A DNA stretch of 64,000 bases from Mesorhizobium sp. (lineage in GTDB: Bacteria; Pseudomonadota; Alphaproteobacteria; Rhizobiales; Rhizobiaceae). This document shows positions 46,612 to 54,837 of the stretch, piece by piece; the first letter of the stretch is position 1; every line of letters starts with the position of its first letter. The position numbers and the translations under genes were made by a program. The DNA is taken from NCBI GenBank assembly GCA_004017535.1, contig SAJS01000003.1, forward strand, positions 248,001 through 312,000, written 5' to 3'. A model generated the notes under the pieces. That model searched no databases. It had not been told where the DNA came from and saw nothing but the letters and a program-made list of their open reading frames with translations.

Positions 46612-46802
46612 GGCCTCCAGCCACAGAGCTTCTCGCCCTTGCGGTTGTGCGCAAGCAGCGCCCTCGCCTCCTGATCCGACAGCATTTCGACGGCCCTGGC
46701 GGAGAGGCGCATCGGCGCGGCGGCGGCGCAGAAACCGCCCCTGGCCGTCGTGCAGCCGGCAAGGGCGGCGACGGTGGCTGCGAGGATCAATCCCTTGCCC
46801 AT
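46608..46802 (-). CDS. Outer-membrane spanin lipoprotein, Rz1-like
   Basis: A 64-residue protein with lipobox LAATVAALAGCTTA, acylated at Cys near residue 16. Small outer-membrane lipoproteins partly overlapping an Rz-like gene are o-spanins. It overlaps the upstream gene by 16 bases in another frame. Confidence 0.7.
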   Translation of the reverse strand: MGKGLILAATVAALAGCTTARGGFCAAAAPMRLSARAVEMLSDQEARALLAHNRKGEKLCGWRP

Positions 46803-47026
46803 GACTTCAGCTCCTTCCTGACCGCTTCAGCCGGCAAGGCGCCGATGTCGTTGTCGACCTGATCGGCGATATTGCGGGCCGCCGCTTCGGCCTCTGCCTG
46901 CTTGCCGCGTTCGGCCCTTGCGCCCACGAGGCGCTGGTGAAAGCCCCAGCCTAGCGCGCCGATAAGGCCGGCGCCGATGGCCAGGATCGTCGGATTGGTG
47001 AGAAGCCATGTCAGCAGCGCGCTCAT
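46787..47026 (-). CDS. Inner-membrane spanin, Rz-like
   Basis: A 79-residue protein: one N-terminal membrane segment (LLTNPTILAIGAGLIGALGW near residues 8-27) and a charged helix (ERGKQAEAEAAARNIADQVD) that would cross the periplasm. Pairs with the overlapping Rz1-like lipoprotein. Overlaps the small upstream gene by four bases. Confidence 0.65.
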   Translation of the reverse strand: MSALLTWLLTNPTILAIGAGLIGALGWGFHQRLVGARAERGKQAEAEAAARNIADQVDNDIGALPAEAVRKELKSWARD

Positions 47027-47133
47027 AGCAGCGCCCCGATGACAAGGCCGGCGGCGAAGCAGGCGGCGCCCACGATCACATACGGCCTGGCGGCCTCAAT
47101 GCAGGCGGCGAGCAGACCTTGCAGATTTTCCAT
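47023..47133 (-). CDS. 36-residue membrane peptide of the lysis cassette
   Basis: Starts MENLQGLLAACIEAARPYVI and ends with a hydrophobic segment (VGAACFAAGLVIGALL). Stop and next start overlap (ATGA), and it begins two bases after the stop of the 47136 gene, so it is part of the lysis operon. Function unknown; small phage membrane proteins of this type often modulate holins. Confidence 0.55.
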   Translation of the reverse strand: MENLQGLLAACIEAARPYVIVGAACFAAGLVIGALL

Positions 47134-47135
47134 GG

Positions 47136-47339
47136 TCAGTGCTCCCAGCCGAACCGGCGCGCGAGCAGATGCCACCACTCGGCCGCGCCGGCGATGGCAA
47201 GACCAAGACCGGTCTCCAGCGCCATCTGGATATCGGGATCGGCGGAGAACGCCGAGGCATCGTCGGCGCCCAGAAGGCCCCGGGTGACAAGCACGCCCGC
47301 GCCATAGCGCAGGGCGATGCGGATGATGACGGCAATCAT
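47136..47339 (-). CDS. Small prophage membrane protein
   Basis: A 67-residue protein with a hydrophobic N-terminus (MIAVIIRIALRYGAGVLVTR) and a second segment (GLGLAIAGAAEWWHLLARRF). It overlaps the fused terminase/muramidase gene by four bases. Similar short genes lie beside phage endolysins in Rhizobiales prophages. Confidence 0.6.
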   Translation of the reverse strand: MIAVIIRIALRYGAGVLVTRGLLGADDASAFSADPDIQMALETGLGLAIAGAAEWWHLLARRFGWEH

Positions 47340-48493
47340 TGGCAGAACACTCCGAGGAGATTGCAGGGAAGATGTGCGGCCCAGGCGGTTAGCGCGCCGA
47401 GCGCCAGCGCGATCAAAGCGAGGATGCCGGCTGCCTTGGCGGGTGATGCGGATTCGGGCAGCGCGGCCGACGCCTCAGCGCCGGCATGCTGCGCTGCGTC
47501 GGCGGGCGGCGCGGTTGGCGCCACAGCATCGGCGGATGCTGGCGCCGTCGGCACGGATACCGTCGTCGTCAGCGGCGCGGCCGATATCAGCAGCGCCTGC
47601 CGGCGCACAGAGGCGACACGCGCGCTCCAGCCCCGGCCGAAGCTCGGCCAGGTCGGCAGCCTTTCGAGAAAGGCGAGCCGCGCGTCGCAAAGCGCGTCGA
47701 TGACGACGCCGGCGGACTTTGCCCTCGCCGCCGCCAACGTGGCCGGGCCGATGCGGCCGTCCTGGACAACGCCGAGCACGGCTTGAAGATATTTCGCCGC
47801 CCTGCCCGGGCCGCTGTTCACGGCGAAGTCGAAGACGGCGTAGTCGATGCCATCGGGGAGCGAGGCGCCCGCCACGGCATCCCAGTAGAAGCGGCGGTAG
47901 AGGCGGAACTCCTCGAACCACGCCGCAAGAGTGGAAAACACCTTGAAGCGGCCGGACTGCATGCGGTCGAGCATGTCCATCAGGCCGGCCTCGACCGAGA
48001 CTGAACCGTCGGCGAAGCGAGCGTGACCGGTCAGCATGTTCAGCCCATGCGCGGCATATTGCTTGGCAAGCGCCACGCCGGCGCCTTCCAGCGTCTCGCG
48101 GCGGCCGTCGCGGGGCCAGGCGAAGGGCAGCCATTCGCCCCAGGCCTTCAGCGCCACTGCTTGCATGGCCGGCGTCTGCTGGGAAGCGCGATGGGCCTTG
48201 GTCACATAGACGACATCGGCCTCAGTATCCCAGGCCAGCTCGACAGCGGCCGAAGGATGGTCCCAGCCGAAATCGAGCGCGCCTAGCCTAGGCCACCAGC
48301 GCGGCAGCTTGAACGGCTCGCAGGCGATCAACTCCTCCGCCACCGGGAAGATGCGGCCCGAGCCCAGCACGGGAATGCCCTTCGCGCGGGCCTCGCGCTC
48401 ATGCTCGGGATAGGCGGCGATGATCTCGGCACGCTGCTCGGGCGAACAATGCCCGGCATCGTCGATGGTCATGAAGGTAACGTGGCGGGACAT
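47336..48493 (-). pseudogene. Prophage fusion: terminase C-terminal half joined to GH108 muramidase C-terminal half
   Basis: From MSRHVTFMTIDDAGH at 48493 to about FEEFRLY (residue ~195) it is the C-terminal nuclease half of a phage large terminase, including ALDFGWDHPSAAVEL. At YRRFYWDAVAGASLP it becomes the C-terminal half of a GH108 endolysin (YAVFDFAVNSGPGRAAKYLQ, then VVQDGRIGPATLA) plus a membrane segment. The endolysin lost its N-terminal catalytic (EGGY) half and the terminase its end. The join is in frame and deletes the whole head-tail module. Confidence 0.85.
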
Positions 48494-48504
48494 GGCAACT
48501 CCAG

Positions 48505-48670
48505 TTCCTCGCCCTACACAAGTGGGGAGAGGTGGCGCGGCGAAGCCGCGACGGAGAGGGGCAGCGCCAGCGTTTGACAAACAGCGGAAAGCTGCTCGCT
48601 AAGCTTGTCGCCCCACGAAATCCCCCTCTCCGGCCGCTGCGCGGCCACCCCGCCTTGCGGGGGCGAGGAA
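48505..48670. mobile_element. MITE-like repeat family B, copy 2, inserted in the terminase gene
   Basis: A 166-bp unit with TTCCTCGCCC / GGGCGAGGAA ends and the same paired blocks as copy 1 (8587-8746). It splits the terminase between RFLS... and ...MSRHVTF, so reading stops soon after the element starts. No clear target duplication is visible: flanks read CTCCAG on the left and GCCAAG on the right. Confidence 0.8.
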
Positions 48671-49347
48671 GCCAAGTTCTGAACCGCTTCAGCCGACAAA
48701 AACCGCAGCACCACATTACTCATGCCGAGCAGCGGCGTGAAGGTCACGATCGTGATGCCGTCCGTTGCATTGGTGCGTGTCAGCCCCTCGGAATAGATGT
48801 CCAGCGGCGGCTCCTCGTCGAACCAGACGCCGTGCAGCGTCTCGCCCTGCCATTTTTCGCGGCCCTTTTCGTAGCTCTTGAAGGAGAGCACGCTTTCGCC
48901 GGCCTGGACGTCGCCGCCGCCACCCCAGCGCACGACGACGCTGTCCAGCGCTCCGGGCGCGCCGCGGCCCATCACGGTGCCGGCGATGGCGTCGGCCGGG
49001 ATCATGCCGGTGCCCCATTCGCCCTGCTGCTGCGGCGGGCCGACCAGCACGCGCTGCGGATTGTCGCGCGTGCCCTCGCCGGTGACGCCGGCTGCCCAGA
49101 GCCTGACGGGCTGGTCGAACACTTTGCCTGCCCACCAGTCGGGATAGCGGCCGGTGAGGTGCATGGCCCATTCCGCGCCCCCTGCCCTGGTCTTGCCGAG
49201 CTGGTTGCCGGCCATGAACAGGCGCTCGCGGTGCGTCGCGCCCGCCGTGTGAAAGGCGGCCTGCCTTTCGTATGGCGCGTAGGCGGCAAGAAGGTTACGG
49301 CGCCGCCTTCGGTCCAACTCCTCGAGCAGCGCCAGATAGGCCTGCAT
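48514..49347 (-). pseudogene. Phage terminase large subunit, N-terminal half (interrupted)
   Basis: Walker A appears as FMAGNQLGKT near residue 45, and the Walker B-like VWFDEEPP near 168, with TPLLGMSNVVLRFLS before the break. The remainder of the frame translates the repeat element and has no terminase sequence. Start MQAYLALLEEL at 49347. Together with 47336-48493 it would form one terminase. Confidence 0.85.
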
Positions 49348-49708
49348 CGCTGTCGAGGAGCGGCCGGAGACTCGCCTCGAGGCCACGGATGCGGCTGCGG
49401 ATCTCCTCATCGCTCAGTTGCTCGAAACTGGTTTTATCGACATCGAAACTTTCCGAGCTGGCCGCAAAATCCTTGGGCAGCAGCGTCAGCACGACCTTCA
49501 GATACTGGTCGGGCTTTTCGGCCCTGACCGCGGCGATGACGCCGGCGCCATGGGCGCGGAAGTCGGCGCGCAGGGCGGCGGCGAAGTCATCGACGAGCGC
49601 CTTTCGCGGGCGCTTGCGGCAGGCGGCGGCTTGAACCGGTGCGGGCTTCGCCGGTTTCGCGCCGGCGGGCTTACGGCTCGCGGCCTTGCCGGCGTCAGCC
49701 CTGGGCAT
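49295..49708 (-). CDS. Small terminase-like phage protein
   Basis: A 137-residue protein with a basic Ala/Lys N-terminus and a helical body (DDFAAALRADFRAHGAGVIA, then VRAEKPDQYLKVVLTLLPKD). The EKPDQYLKVV(L/A)SLLPK stretch is typical of small terminase-associated proteins in rhizobial prophages. It overlaps the large terminase start by 53 bases. Packaging is presumably dead because the partner is broken. Confidence 0.6.
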   Translation of the reverse strand: MPRADAGKAASRKPAGAKPAKPAPVQAAACRKRPRKALVDDFAAALRADFRAHGAGVIAAVRAEKPDQYLKVVLTLLPKDFAASSESFDVDKTSFEQLSDEEIRSRIRGLEASLRPLLDSDAGLSGAARGVGPKAAP

Positions 49709-50051
49709 CGGACGGTGTCGCTTTCGCTGGTCTCGCCTTGCGCGGCTTGCGCGCCGGCTTCTTGCGCGGCTTGGCGCGCCTCGGCGGCTCGCCATCGACG
49801 GCCGGCGCGGCAATCGCCTTCAGCTTCGCTGTCGCGGCACGGACCACCGACGCATCGAGGCCCCGGCGCGGGAAGCCGAAACCGGCAACCGCATCGACCG
49901 GTCCGCCGCGCACCATGCCGATGCGCACGCCCGGCGCGACCTGCTCGACACGCCCGGTGCGGCGTGGCGGATCCGCGCCCTCGAATTCGCCGATGGCGCT
50001 GACGATCTCAGCGCCGTCATCGGCGGTGATGATGGTGGCGTAGCGTGGCAT
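49695..50051 (-). CDS. Prophage hypothetical protein with basic tail
   Basis: A 118-residue protein starting MPRYATIITADDGAEIVSAI, with a basic Lys/Arg/Pro-rich C-terminus. It is first in the remnant run and overlaps the next gene by 14 bases. It resembles short genes before phage terminases; role unknown. Confidence 0.55.
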   Translation of the reverse strand: MPRYATIITADDGAEIVSAIGEFEGADPPRRTGRVEQVAPGVRIGMVRGGPVDAVAGFGFPRRGLDASVVRAATAKLKAIAAPAVDGEPPRRAKPRKKPARKPRKARPAKATPSDAQG

Positions 50052-50120
50052 GGAGCCTCGGGGCAGAATGGTGAGGCCGCGCTCCATCGCGCCAGCGCTC
50101 GAAGGAAATGGATGGGCCTA

Positions 50121-50146
50121 AAAACAAAACCCGCCTGCGGGCGGGT
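50121..50146 (-). terminator. Minus-strand terminator upstream of the prophage remnant
   Basis: On the minus strand ACCCGCC, loop of four, GGCGGGT followed by TTTGTTTT. Any transcript from the right would end here. No gene on that strand is nearby, so it may be left from a deleted phage or host gene. Confidence 0.75.
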
Positions 50147-50329
50147 CCTTTGGCGCAAATCAGCACCATGGACAAAATAGTAGCATAGCTGCCCTCACCA
50201 GGCAAGAGGTTGCAGGCATATTTTCCTATCCTGGTGAAACCCCGCCTTTTCCGAGACATGCTGGCGAAAAACCCCATCCGCCACAGCCAGGGATTGAACC
50301 GCAGGCCAAAAGCCGCGCGAATTTTTGTC

Positions 50330-50354
50330 GGAACCAACCGTGATCCGACGGGTT
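50330..50354 (+). promoter_or_regulatory. EcfG-like promoter variant
   Basis: GGAAC, 16 bases, GGTT: one base off the consensus. It lies 68 bases before the exported protein at 50423. The spacer and box partly form an inverted GGAACC/GGTTCC. Confidence 0.45.
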
Positions 50355-50422
50355 CCACCCTCAGTCGCAGACGCGACAGACCCTGCAACAGACGAACCGT
50401 CTCGAAACAGAGGAGAAGAATC

Positions 50423-50740
50423 ATGCTTACGAAGATTCTCGCGGCTTCGGCCCTGACAATCGGCCTCGCCACGGCGGCGCTGGCCCAGACCGCGAACTCG
50501 ACCGACAACTCGGCCGGCAGCGGGCAAAGCATCACAGTCGAGCCGAGGACGCCGGCCACCCCGCCGCCTGACCAGATGGCGCCAGATACCGGCACGACCG
50601 GCAGCGTCACCGGCGGCGATATGAATTCCAACGCCGACAAGAACTGCCCGAACAGCCCGCAGGGCGCGCAGAGCGATGCCAACAACACCGCTACCAGCAC
50701 GGTGCAGCCGAACGTCAACGATAACAATTGCGGCAAGTAG
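50423..50740 (+). CDS. Exported low-complexity protein
   Basis: A 105-residue protein with signal peptide (MLTKILAASALTIGLATAAL, cleavage near ALA-QTA). The mature part is rich in Thr, Ser, Asn, Pro and Gly with no hydrophobic core; two cysteines sit near the end (DKNCPNS, NNCGK). It is probably disordered. A good terminator follows. Family not recognised. Confidence 0.65.
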   Translation: MLTKILAASALTIGLATAALAQTANSTDNSAGSGQSITVEPRTPATPPPDQMAPDTGTTGSVTGGDMNSNADKNCPNSPQGAQSDANNTATSTVQPNVNDNNCGK

Positions 50741-50758
50741 GCCTGCAACTCGCGCTCG

Positions 50759-50789
50759 CAAAGGCCGTGGAGCAGCTCCGCGGCCTTTG
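50759..50789 (+). terminator. Terminator after the exported protein
   Basis: CAAAGGCCG and CGGCCTTTG pair with an inner GGAG/CTCC stem; TCTTT follows. It separates this gene from the EcfG promoter of the next. Confidence 0.8.
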
Positions 50790-50826
50790 TCTTTGAGCCG
50801 GCTTCACCGGCGCGGCAAGGGCGGTC

Positions 50827-50851
50827 GGAACAATGCGGCGTTCCGACCGTT
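50827..50851 (+). promoter_or_regulatory. EcfG-type general-stress promoter
   Basis: GGAAC, 16 bases, CGTT, 24 bases before the start of the 50876 gene. The -35 box and spacer also form a hairpin (CGGTCGGAAC and GTTCCGACCG, 50822-50849). Confidence 0.75.
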
Positions 50852-50875
50852 GCAAGGGGCACAAAGGAGAAACCC

Positions 50876-51409
50876 ATGGCAGACAATGAAAGCAGCAGCG
50901 GTGGCGCGGCAAACGGCACCGGCACTTCGAGCAGCAGCCCAGCCAGCGAAGCGCGTCCCCGTAACGCCGCCTCGCGCAGCAGCGGCGCGTCGCGCAGTGG
51001 CGCCGCATCGCGCGGTAACGCCAGGGCATCAGAAGCGGCGATGAAGAAGCAGATCGCGGAGTTGAAGCGCGAAGTGAACCGCCTGAACCGCGCGCTTTCC
51101 GAGCAGGCCGAGGAAGCGTCAGAGAGCGCGCAGGGCTGGTACCAGAGCGCGGCCGACCGTGCGTCGAACCTCTATAGCGGTGCGGCGGACCGCGCGTCGA
51201 ACCTCTACAGCGGCGCCTCCGGCCGCGCGTCGCGCGCGGCAAGCCAATTGCGCAGCCAGGCGCAGAGCGTTTCGGAAACCGTGCAGCAGAATCCGGGCAC
51301 CTTCTCGACGGCCATGCTGATCGGCGGCCTTGTCGGGCTGCTGGCCGGCATGGCGATCAGCCGGACCTCGGACCCCGAGCCGGACTGGCTGCATCGCTGG
51401 CGCAGATAG
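50876..51409 (+). CDS. DUF883-like protein with C-terminal membrane anchor
   Basis: A 177-residue protein: Ser/Ala-rich N-terminus, a coiled-coil (MKKQIAELKREVNRLNRALS near residue 56), a tandem repeat of ADRASNLYSGA near residues 92-113, and a late hydrophobic anchor (MLIGGLVGLLAGMAI near 145). This layout matches ElaB/DUF883-type stress proteins that tether ribosomes or complexes to the membrane. Driven by the EcfG promoter at 50827. Confidence 0.75.
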   Translation: MADNESSSGGAANGTGTSSSSPASEARPRNAASRSSGASRSGAASRGNARASEAAMKKQIAELKREVNRLNRALSEQAEEASESAQGWYQSAADRASNLYSGAADRASNLYSGASGRASRAASQLRSQAQSVSETVQQNPGTFSTAMLIGGLVGLLAGMAISRTSDPEPDWLHRWRR

Positions 51410-51643
51410 GCATTTCCGGTCCGGCTCGAGCTGCCGGGCCGATCAACGGTAGTAAGCGAAGGCTGCCTCGCGGCGGCCGCGCGGAGAGATGGCCGGGCCG
51501 GCGCGCCCGGCCTTCTCTTTTGGATGCCGGGCTTTTCATTTCAAGGTTGTGTCGTCCCCATCCTTTTGCTGTGGCCGGTTGTCCCGGACTGGTCATTAGC
51601 CGGAGCTTATGGGATCATCCCCCGGGGAATCGCGGAGAGCGGC

Positions 51644-51913
51644 ATGGACAGACCTGCCATGGCATCCGTCTTTCGGATGCGGCATGTGCCTGCAAGCATT
51701 TCGGGCGTTCGCAGCCTTGGCAGAGGCCAGGCCGATCCGATCTTTCATTCGAGACCACTCGGCGAGGCGATCCGCTTCATCGCCCAGGCCGATGGCCAGT
51801 ACGACCTCAGCGCCGTTGCCATCTTCTACGGCGACCGCCAGACGCCGCCGCTGGGCAACCGCGAGATCAGGCAGCTCTGGAGTGAGTATGGCGAGCGGCT
51901 GATGGAGGCTTAG
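51644..51913 (+). CDS. Hypothetical protein
   Basis: An 89-residue protein starting MDRPAMASVFRMRHVPASIS; the core is FHSRPLGEAIRFIAQADGQY with polar flanks. No family recognised. The longer frame from 51524 starts with unrelated sequence, so 51644 or 51659 is preferred. Confidence 0.55.
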   Translation: MDRPAMASVFRMRHVPASISGVRSLGRGQADPIFHSRPLGEAIRFIAQADGQYDLSAVAIFYGDRQTPPLGNREIRQLWSEYGERLMEA

Positions 51914-51963
51914 GGCCGCGTCACACCATATCCGCCGCTCAGCCGCATACGTATAAGGCTATC

Positions 51964-52700
51964 ATGCAGCCCGAACTCCAACGTGCGATCGACGATTGTT
52001 ACTCGGCATTTGCCTCGTACCCGCAGCCGCGATGCCTTGATGCGTCGCCACTCCGCGATCCGGTTGCTATCTTAGGTACACTGACCTCGGCCCCGCTGCG
52101 CGAACTGACCGGTGAGCAGATCGGGCCTTACGCCGGCTGGGCCATGACCACGGTCGGCGACATCGCCGACTACAAGCACTTCTTGCCGCGCATCCTCGAA
52201 CAGGCAGTTCGCGAGTCGCTTTGGGTCGGCACCGATCCGCCGATTATTGCCAGCCGGCTGATACGAGGGGGATGGCTGGAATGGCCGGATGGTGAGCGTA
52301 AAGCAATTCGGGCCTTATTTGCCGGAGCCTTCTCACAAGCCATCGAGGAACATCCCGATCAAAGGGGCGATGCCGACAACTGGACGTGCGGTATTGCCAT
52401 CCTCGATCTGGATCTGCCGGCAATGCTCGATACATGGCTTTCAACACGCTCAATGATGCCACGCTGCAGCTTGCCACTTTTCTGATGAGCACTTGCCTTT
52501 TCGAGGCCGATCCATTGGAACGTGCCTATTGGAGTCATGTCGATTTGCCGGCAATCAACCTGGTAAAAAGGTGGCTGCTCACTGATCGTGTCTTTCAGCG
52601 GCTATCATCGGCCCGCGGCTGGACGGCGCCCTGTGACGAGTGGCTGATCGACAAAGCCCTTGCCGCGCAGGCAAGGCGCCGTCAGCAAGTGCTGCAATAG
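51964..52700 (+). pseudogene. Frameshifted conserved hypothetical protein
   Basis: Frame one (51964-52485) runs MQPELQRAIDDCYSAFASYP to LDLDLPAMLDTW and then switches to a second frame (52434-52700) reading MAFNTLNDATLQLATFLMST to QQVLQ. Together they make a full ~245-residue protein; total length is 737 bases, one base short of a whole number of codons. It resembles a conserved family with AMTTVGDIADYKHFLPRILE in the middle. Break near 52430-52445. Confidence 0.75.
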
Positions 52701-52762
52701 CCTGTTCCGGATCGGAAACGCCGCTCATGCGTTCTTGTCGCGAGGTCAATGGGAGGAACGCC

Positions 52763-53068
52763 ATGAACGTCGCCAATCTCCAACTCGAGGGACTGCTGAT
52801 GGCCGTCGCAGCCATCAACCACGTGCTGGTCAAGAAAGGTGTGCTCACCGTCGAGGAAATCGACATCGCGCTCCGCAAGGCCGAGGCCGGTGAGACCGGC
52901 GAGGAGCGTTCCGAGGCGATCTCCGCCTCGAACCGCGACGCCATCAATTTCCCGATCCGCCTGCTCGAGCTCGCCAACCAGTGCCAGCCCGAGGCGGACA
53001 TGCCGTCCTTCTCGAAGCTGGCGCGCATGGTCGGGCAGATGAAGGAGCCGTATAACGACCAGATGTGA
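52763..53068 (+). CDS. Conserved hypothetical protein
   Basis: A 101-residue helical protein starting MNVANLQLEGLLMAVAAINH with VKKGVLTVEEIDIALRKAEA after it. GGGAGGAAC precedes ATG. No family recognised. It is 62 bases after the frameshifted gene and convergent with DoxX. Confidence 0.65.
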   Translation: MNVANLQLEGLLMAVAAINHVLVKKGVLTVEEIDIALRKAEAGETGEERSEAISASNRDAINFPIRLLELANQCQPEADMPSFSKLARMVGQMKEPYNDQM

Positions 53069-53077
53069 AGGGAAAGG

Positions 53078-53497
53078 TCATGCCCTGCCCGGCCAGCCCT
53101 GGCGCAGCGCAAGCACGCTGCCCGGACCGTGCGCCGCGGCGTAGAGCAGGCCGGCGGCGAAGGGGAAGTGCGACATGAAGGCGCCGAACTCGGCCTGGTT
53201 TCCGGCCCAGTGCGACGGGCCGTGGAAGGCAAAGCCGAGGAAGACGACATAGACCGCGCCGATCAGCGCCAGCGGCGTCATGAAGGCGCCGGTCAGGAAG
53301 GCGATCACCAGCAGCGTCTCCAGGATCGCCGCGCACCAGGCCAGGAACAGCGGGAACGGGAAGCCGGCGGCGGCGATGTAGCCGGCGGTGGCGCCCATAT
53401 CCATCAGCTTGAAGGCCACGCCCATGGCGAACATGGCGGCGAAGATCAGGCGGGCGATGAGAATGGCGGCGGTCTGCCAGGTCGATTGGGTTTCCAC
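53078..53497 (-). CDS. DoxX family membrane protein (third copy)
   Basis: A 139-residue protein with four hydrophobic segments: ILIARLIFAAMFAMGVAFKL and ILETLLVIAFLTGAFMTP carry the DoxX pattern. It is more diverged from the two copies at 19.8-20.8 kb than those are from each other. Confidence 0.8.
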   Translation of the reverse strand: METQSTWQTAAILIARLIFAAMFAMGVAFKLMDMGATAGYIAAAGFPFPLFLAWCAAILETLLVIAFLTGAFMTPLALIGAVYVVFLGFAFHGPSHWAGNQAEFGAFMSHFPFAAGLLYAAAHGPGSVLALRQGWPGRA

Positions 53498-53947
53498 GAG
53501 TGTCCCTCCGGTTGAAGTGGTTGATGCCCCAAGGACGGATGGAGGAAGAGGATTCCGACAGAGGGTGGGGAGAATTGTTGGAGCGCCCTCTTCCTCACCC
53601 CCGCAACGCGGCTAGGGGATGCACACATCTTCTGTGACTGGCGCGACTGATCAGGCCGAGGCTTGATTTCCAGGTGGTTCCCCCAATCCGTCGCTGCTTC
53701 GCAGCGCTACCTTTCCCCCCTCCGGAGGGAAAGGAAGGGAGCGTTGCCGCACAAGCGTTGACGGCAAAAAGCTTGGCGCCTTTCCTCTACCCCGTCGATC
53801 GGGGGAGAGGTGGCTCGGCGAAGCCGAAACGGAGTGGGGGTCGACCAGCGCACCATTGGACGATGCATGCGCCAGTTCGCTATCGCCAAAGACAGTTGCT
53901 TGGAAATGGGTGCATGCCGTAGCGCAAAGCGGGGCAAGGAAGGAGGC
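53498..53947. other. Gap with repeat B fragment
   Basis: 450 bp with no gene. At 53779-53840 lies a single-arm relative of repeat B (CCTTTCCTC ... GAGAGGTGGC ... GAAACGGAGTGGGG). A related palindrome with TTTCCCCCCTCC and GGAGGGAAAGG lies at 53711-53735. Confidence 0.6.
53779..53840. repeat. Repeat family B, single-arm copy 3
   Basis: Shares GGGGGAGAGGTGGCTCGGCG and AAGCCGA with copy 1. Lacks the second half, so it is a half-element. Confidence 0.7.
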
Positions 53948-54703
53948 TCAGCTGGCCTTCGCCTGCCGCGGATGGCTGATCGAGTCCCGCACGGTGCCGT
54001 ATTCCGCGCCCCAGCGGTCGGTCATGTCGCAACGGATGTCCCACAGTTCGGGGAAGAAGCGGTGGCGGGCGCCGCCTTCCAGCATCTCCACCGGGCGGCC
54101 CTTCAATGACTTCGAGCCCAAGCCGATCGAGCGGTGGATCAGGTAGAGGTGGTTGGCGCGGAATTTCTGGAACAGCTCGTCGAACTCGATCAGCGCTTCG
54201 GCCACGACATAGGCGTCGCCATGATCGTAATGCTCGTCATAGATATCCGCCACGGTCAGCCCGCGGTCATCGAGATAGGCATGCTTGAAGGCCCGCCAAA
54301 GGTCCGGCGGCAGGCGCAGCAGGAATTTGAAGCCGGGCGATTCCTGGCCGCTGCCATTGCCGAGCTGCAGGCGGATCTGCTGATACTCCTTGGGCGACAT
54401 GGTCTCCAGCAGATCGAGCTGCGCCGTCATCATGCGCATCAGCCGGTGCACGCGGCCCATCAGCGTGACGATGCGATGGGTGTCCTGTTTCTCCAGGTAG
54501 TCGAGCACATCGACCAGCGTGTAGGCGATGAGCTTCATCCACAGCTCCTCGACCTGGTGCACGATCTGGAACTGCAGCTCGTCGGCGTTGACCATCTCGG
54601 CAAGCGGCTTCTGGCAGGCGAGCAGCTGGTCGCATTTCAGGTAGATGCCGTAGTCGCGCATTTCGGGCGCTTCGATGCGGGCGTGATAGTCCGTCTTGTC
54701 CAT
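53948..54703 (-). CDS. kynA: Tryptophan 2,3-dioxygenase
   Basis: A 251-residue haem dioxygenase that opens the indole ring to N-formylkynurenine. YGIYLKCDQLLACQKPLAE near residue 18 and FQIVHQVEELWMKLIAYTL near 47 carry the substrate-side motif; the late GARHRFFPELWDIR region fits the haem-binding end. It lacks neighbouring kynB/kynU here. Divergent from an Lrp-type regulator, 134 bases apart. Confidence 0.9.
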   Translation of the reverse strand: MDKTDYHARIEAPEMRDYGIYLKCDQLLACQKPLAEMVNADELQFQIVHQVEELWMKLIAYTLVDVLDYLEKQDTHRIVTLMGRVHRLMRMMTAQLDLLETMSPKEYQQIRLQLGNGSGQESPGFKFLLRLPPDLWRAFKHAYLDDRGLTVADIYDEHYDHGDAYVVAEALIEFDELFQKFRANHLYLIHRSIGLGSKSLKGRPVEMLEGGARHRFFPELWDIRCDMTDRWGAEYGTVRDSISHPRQAKAS

Positions 54704-54837
54704 GGCTCATCCTCCTCGGGGCATCGCCGGGCCACGAGGATAGCGCTTCCGGCTTGAACATTGTTCCTTTCTGTTATCCGAATAGTATGAAATGAAGGAC
54801 GATCTTTGACCAAACCCGCCCCAATGGAGAACGAACC

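Noticed and set aside
46285-50051. Active prophage or gene-transfer agent
   Set aside because: No integrase, capsid or tail genes; terminase and endolysin are both broken.
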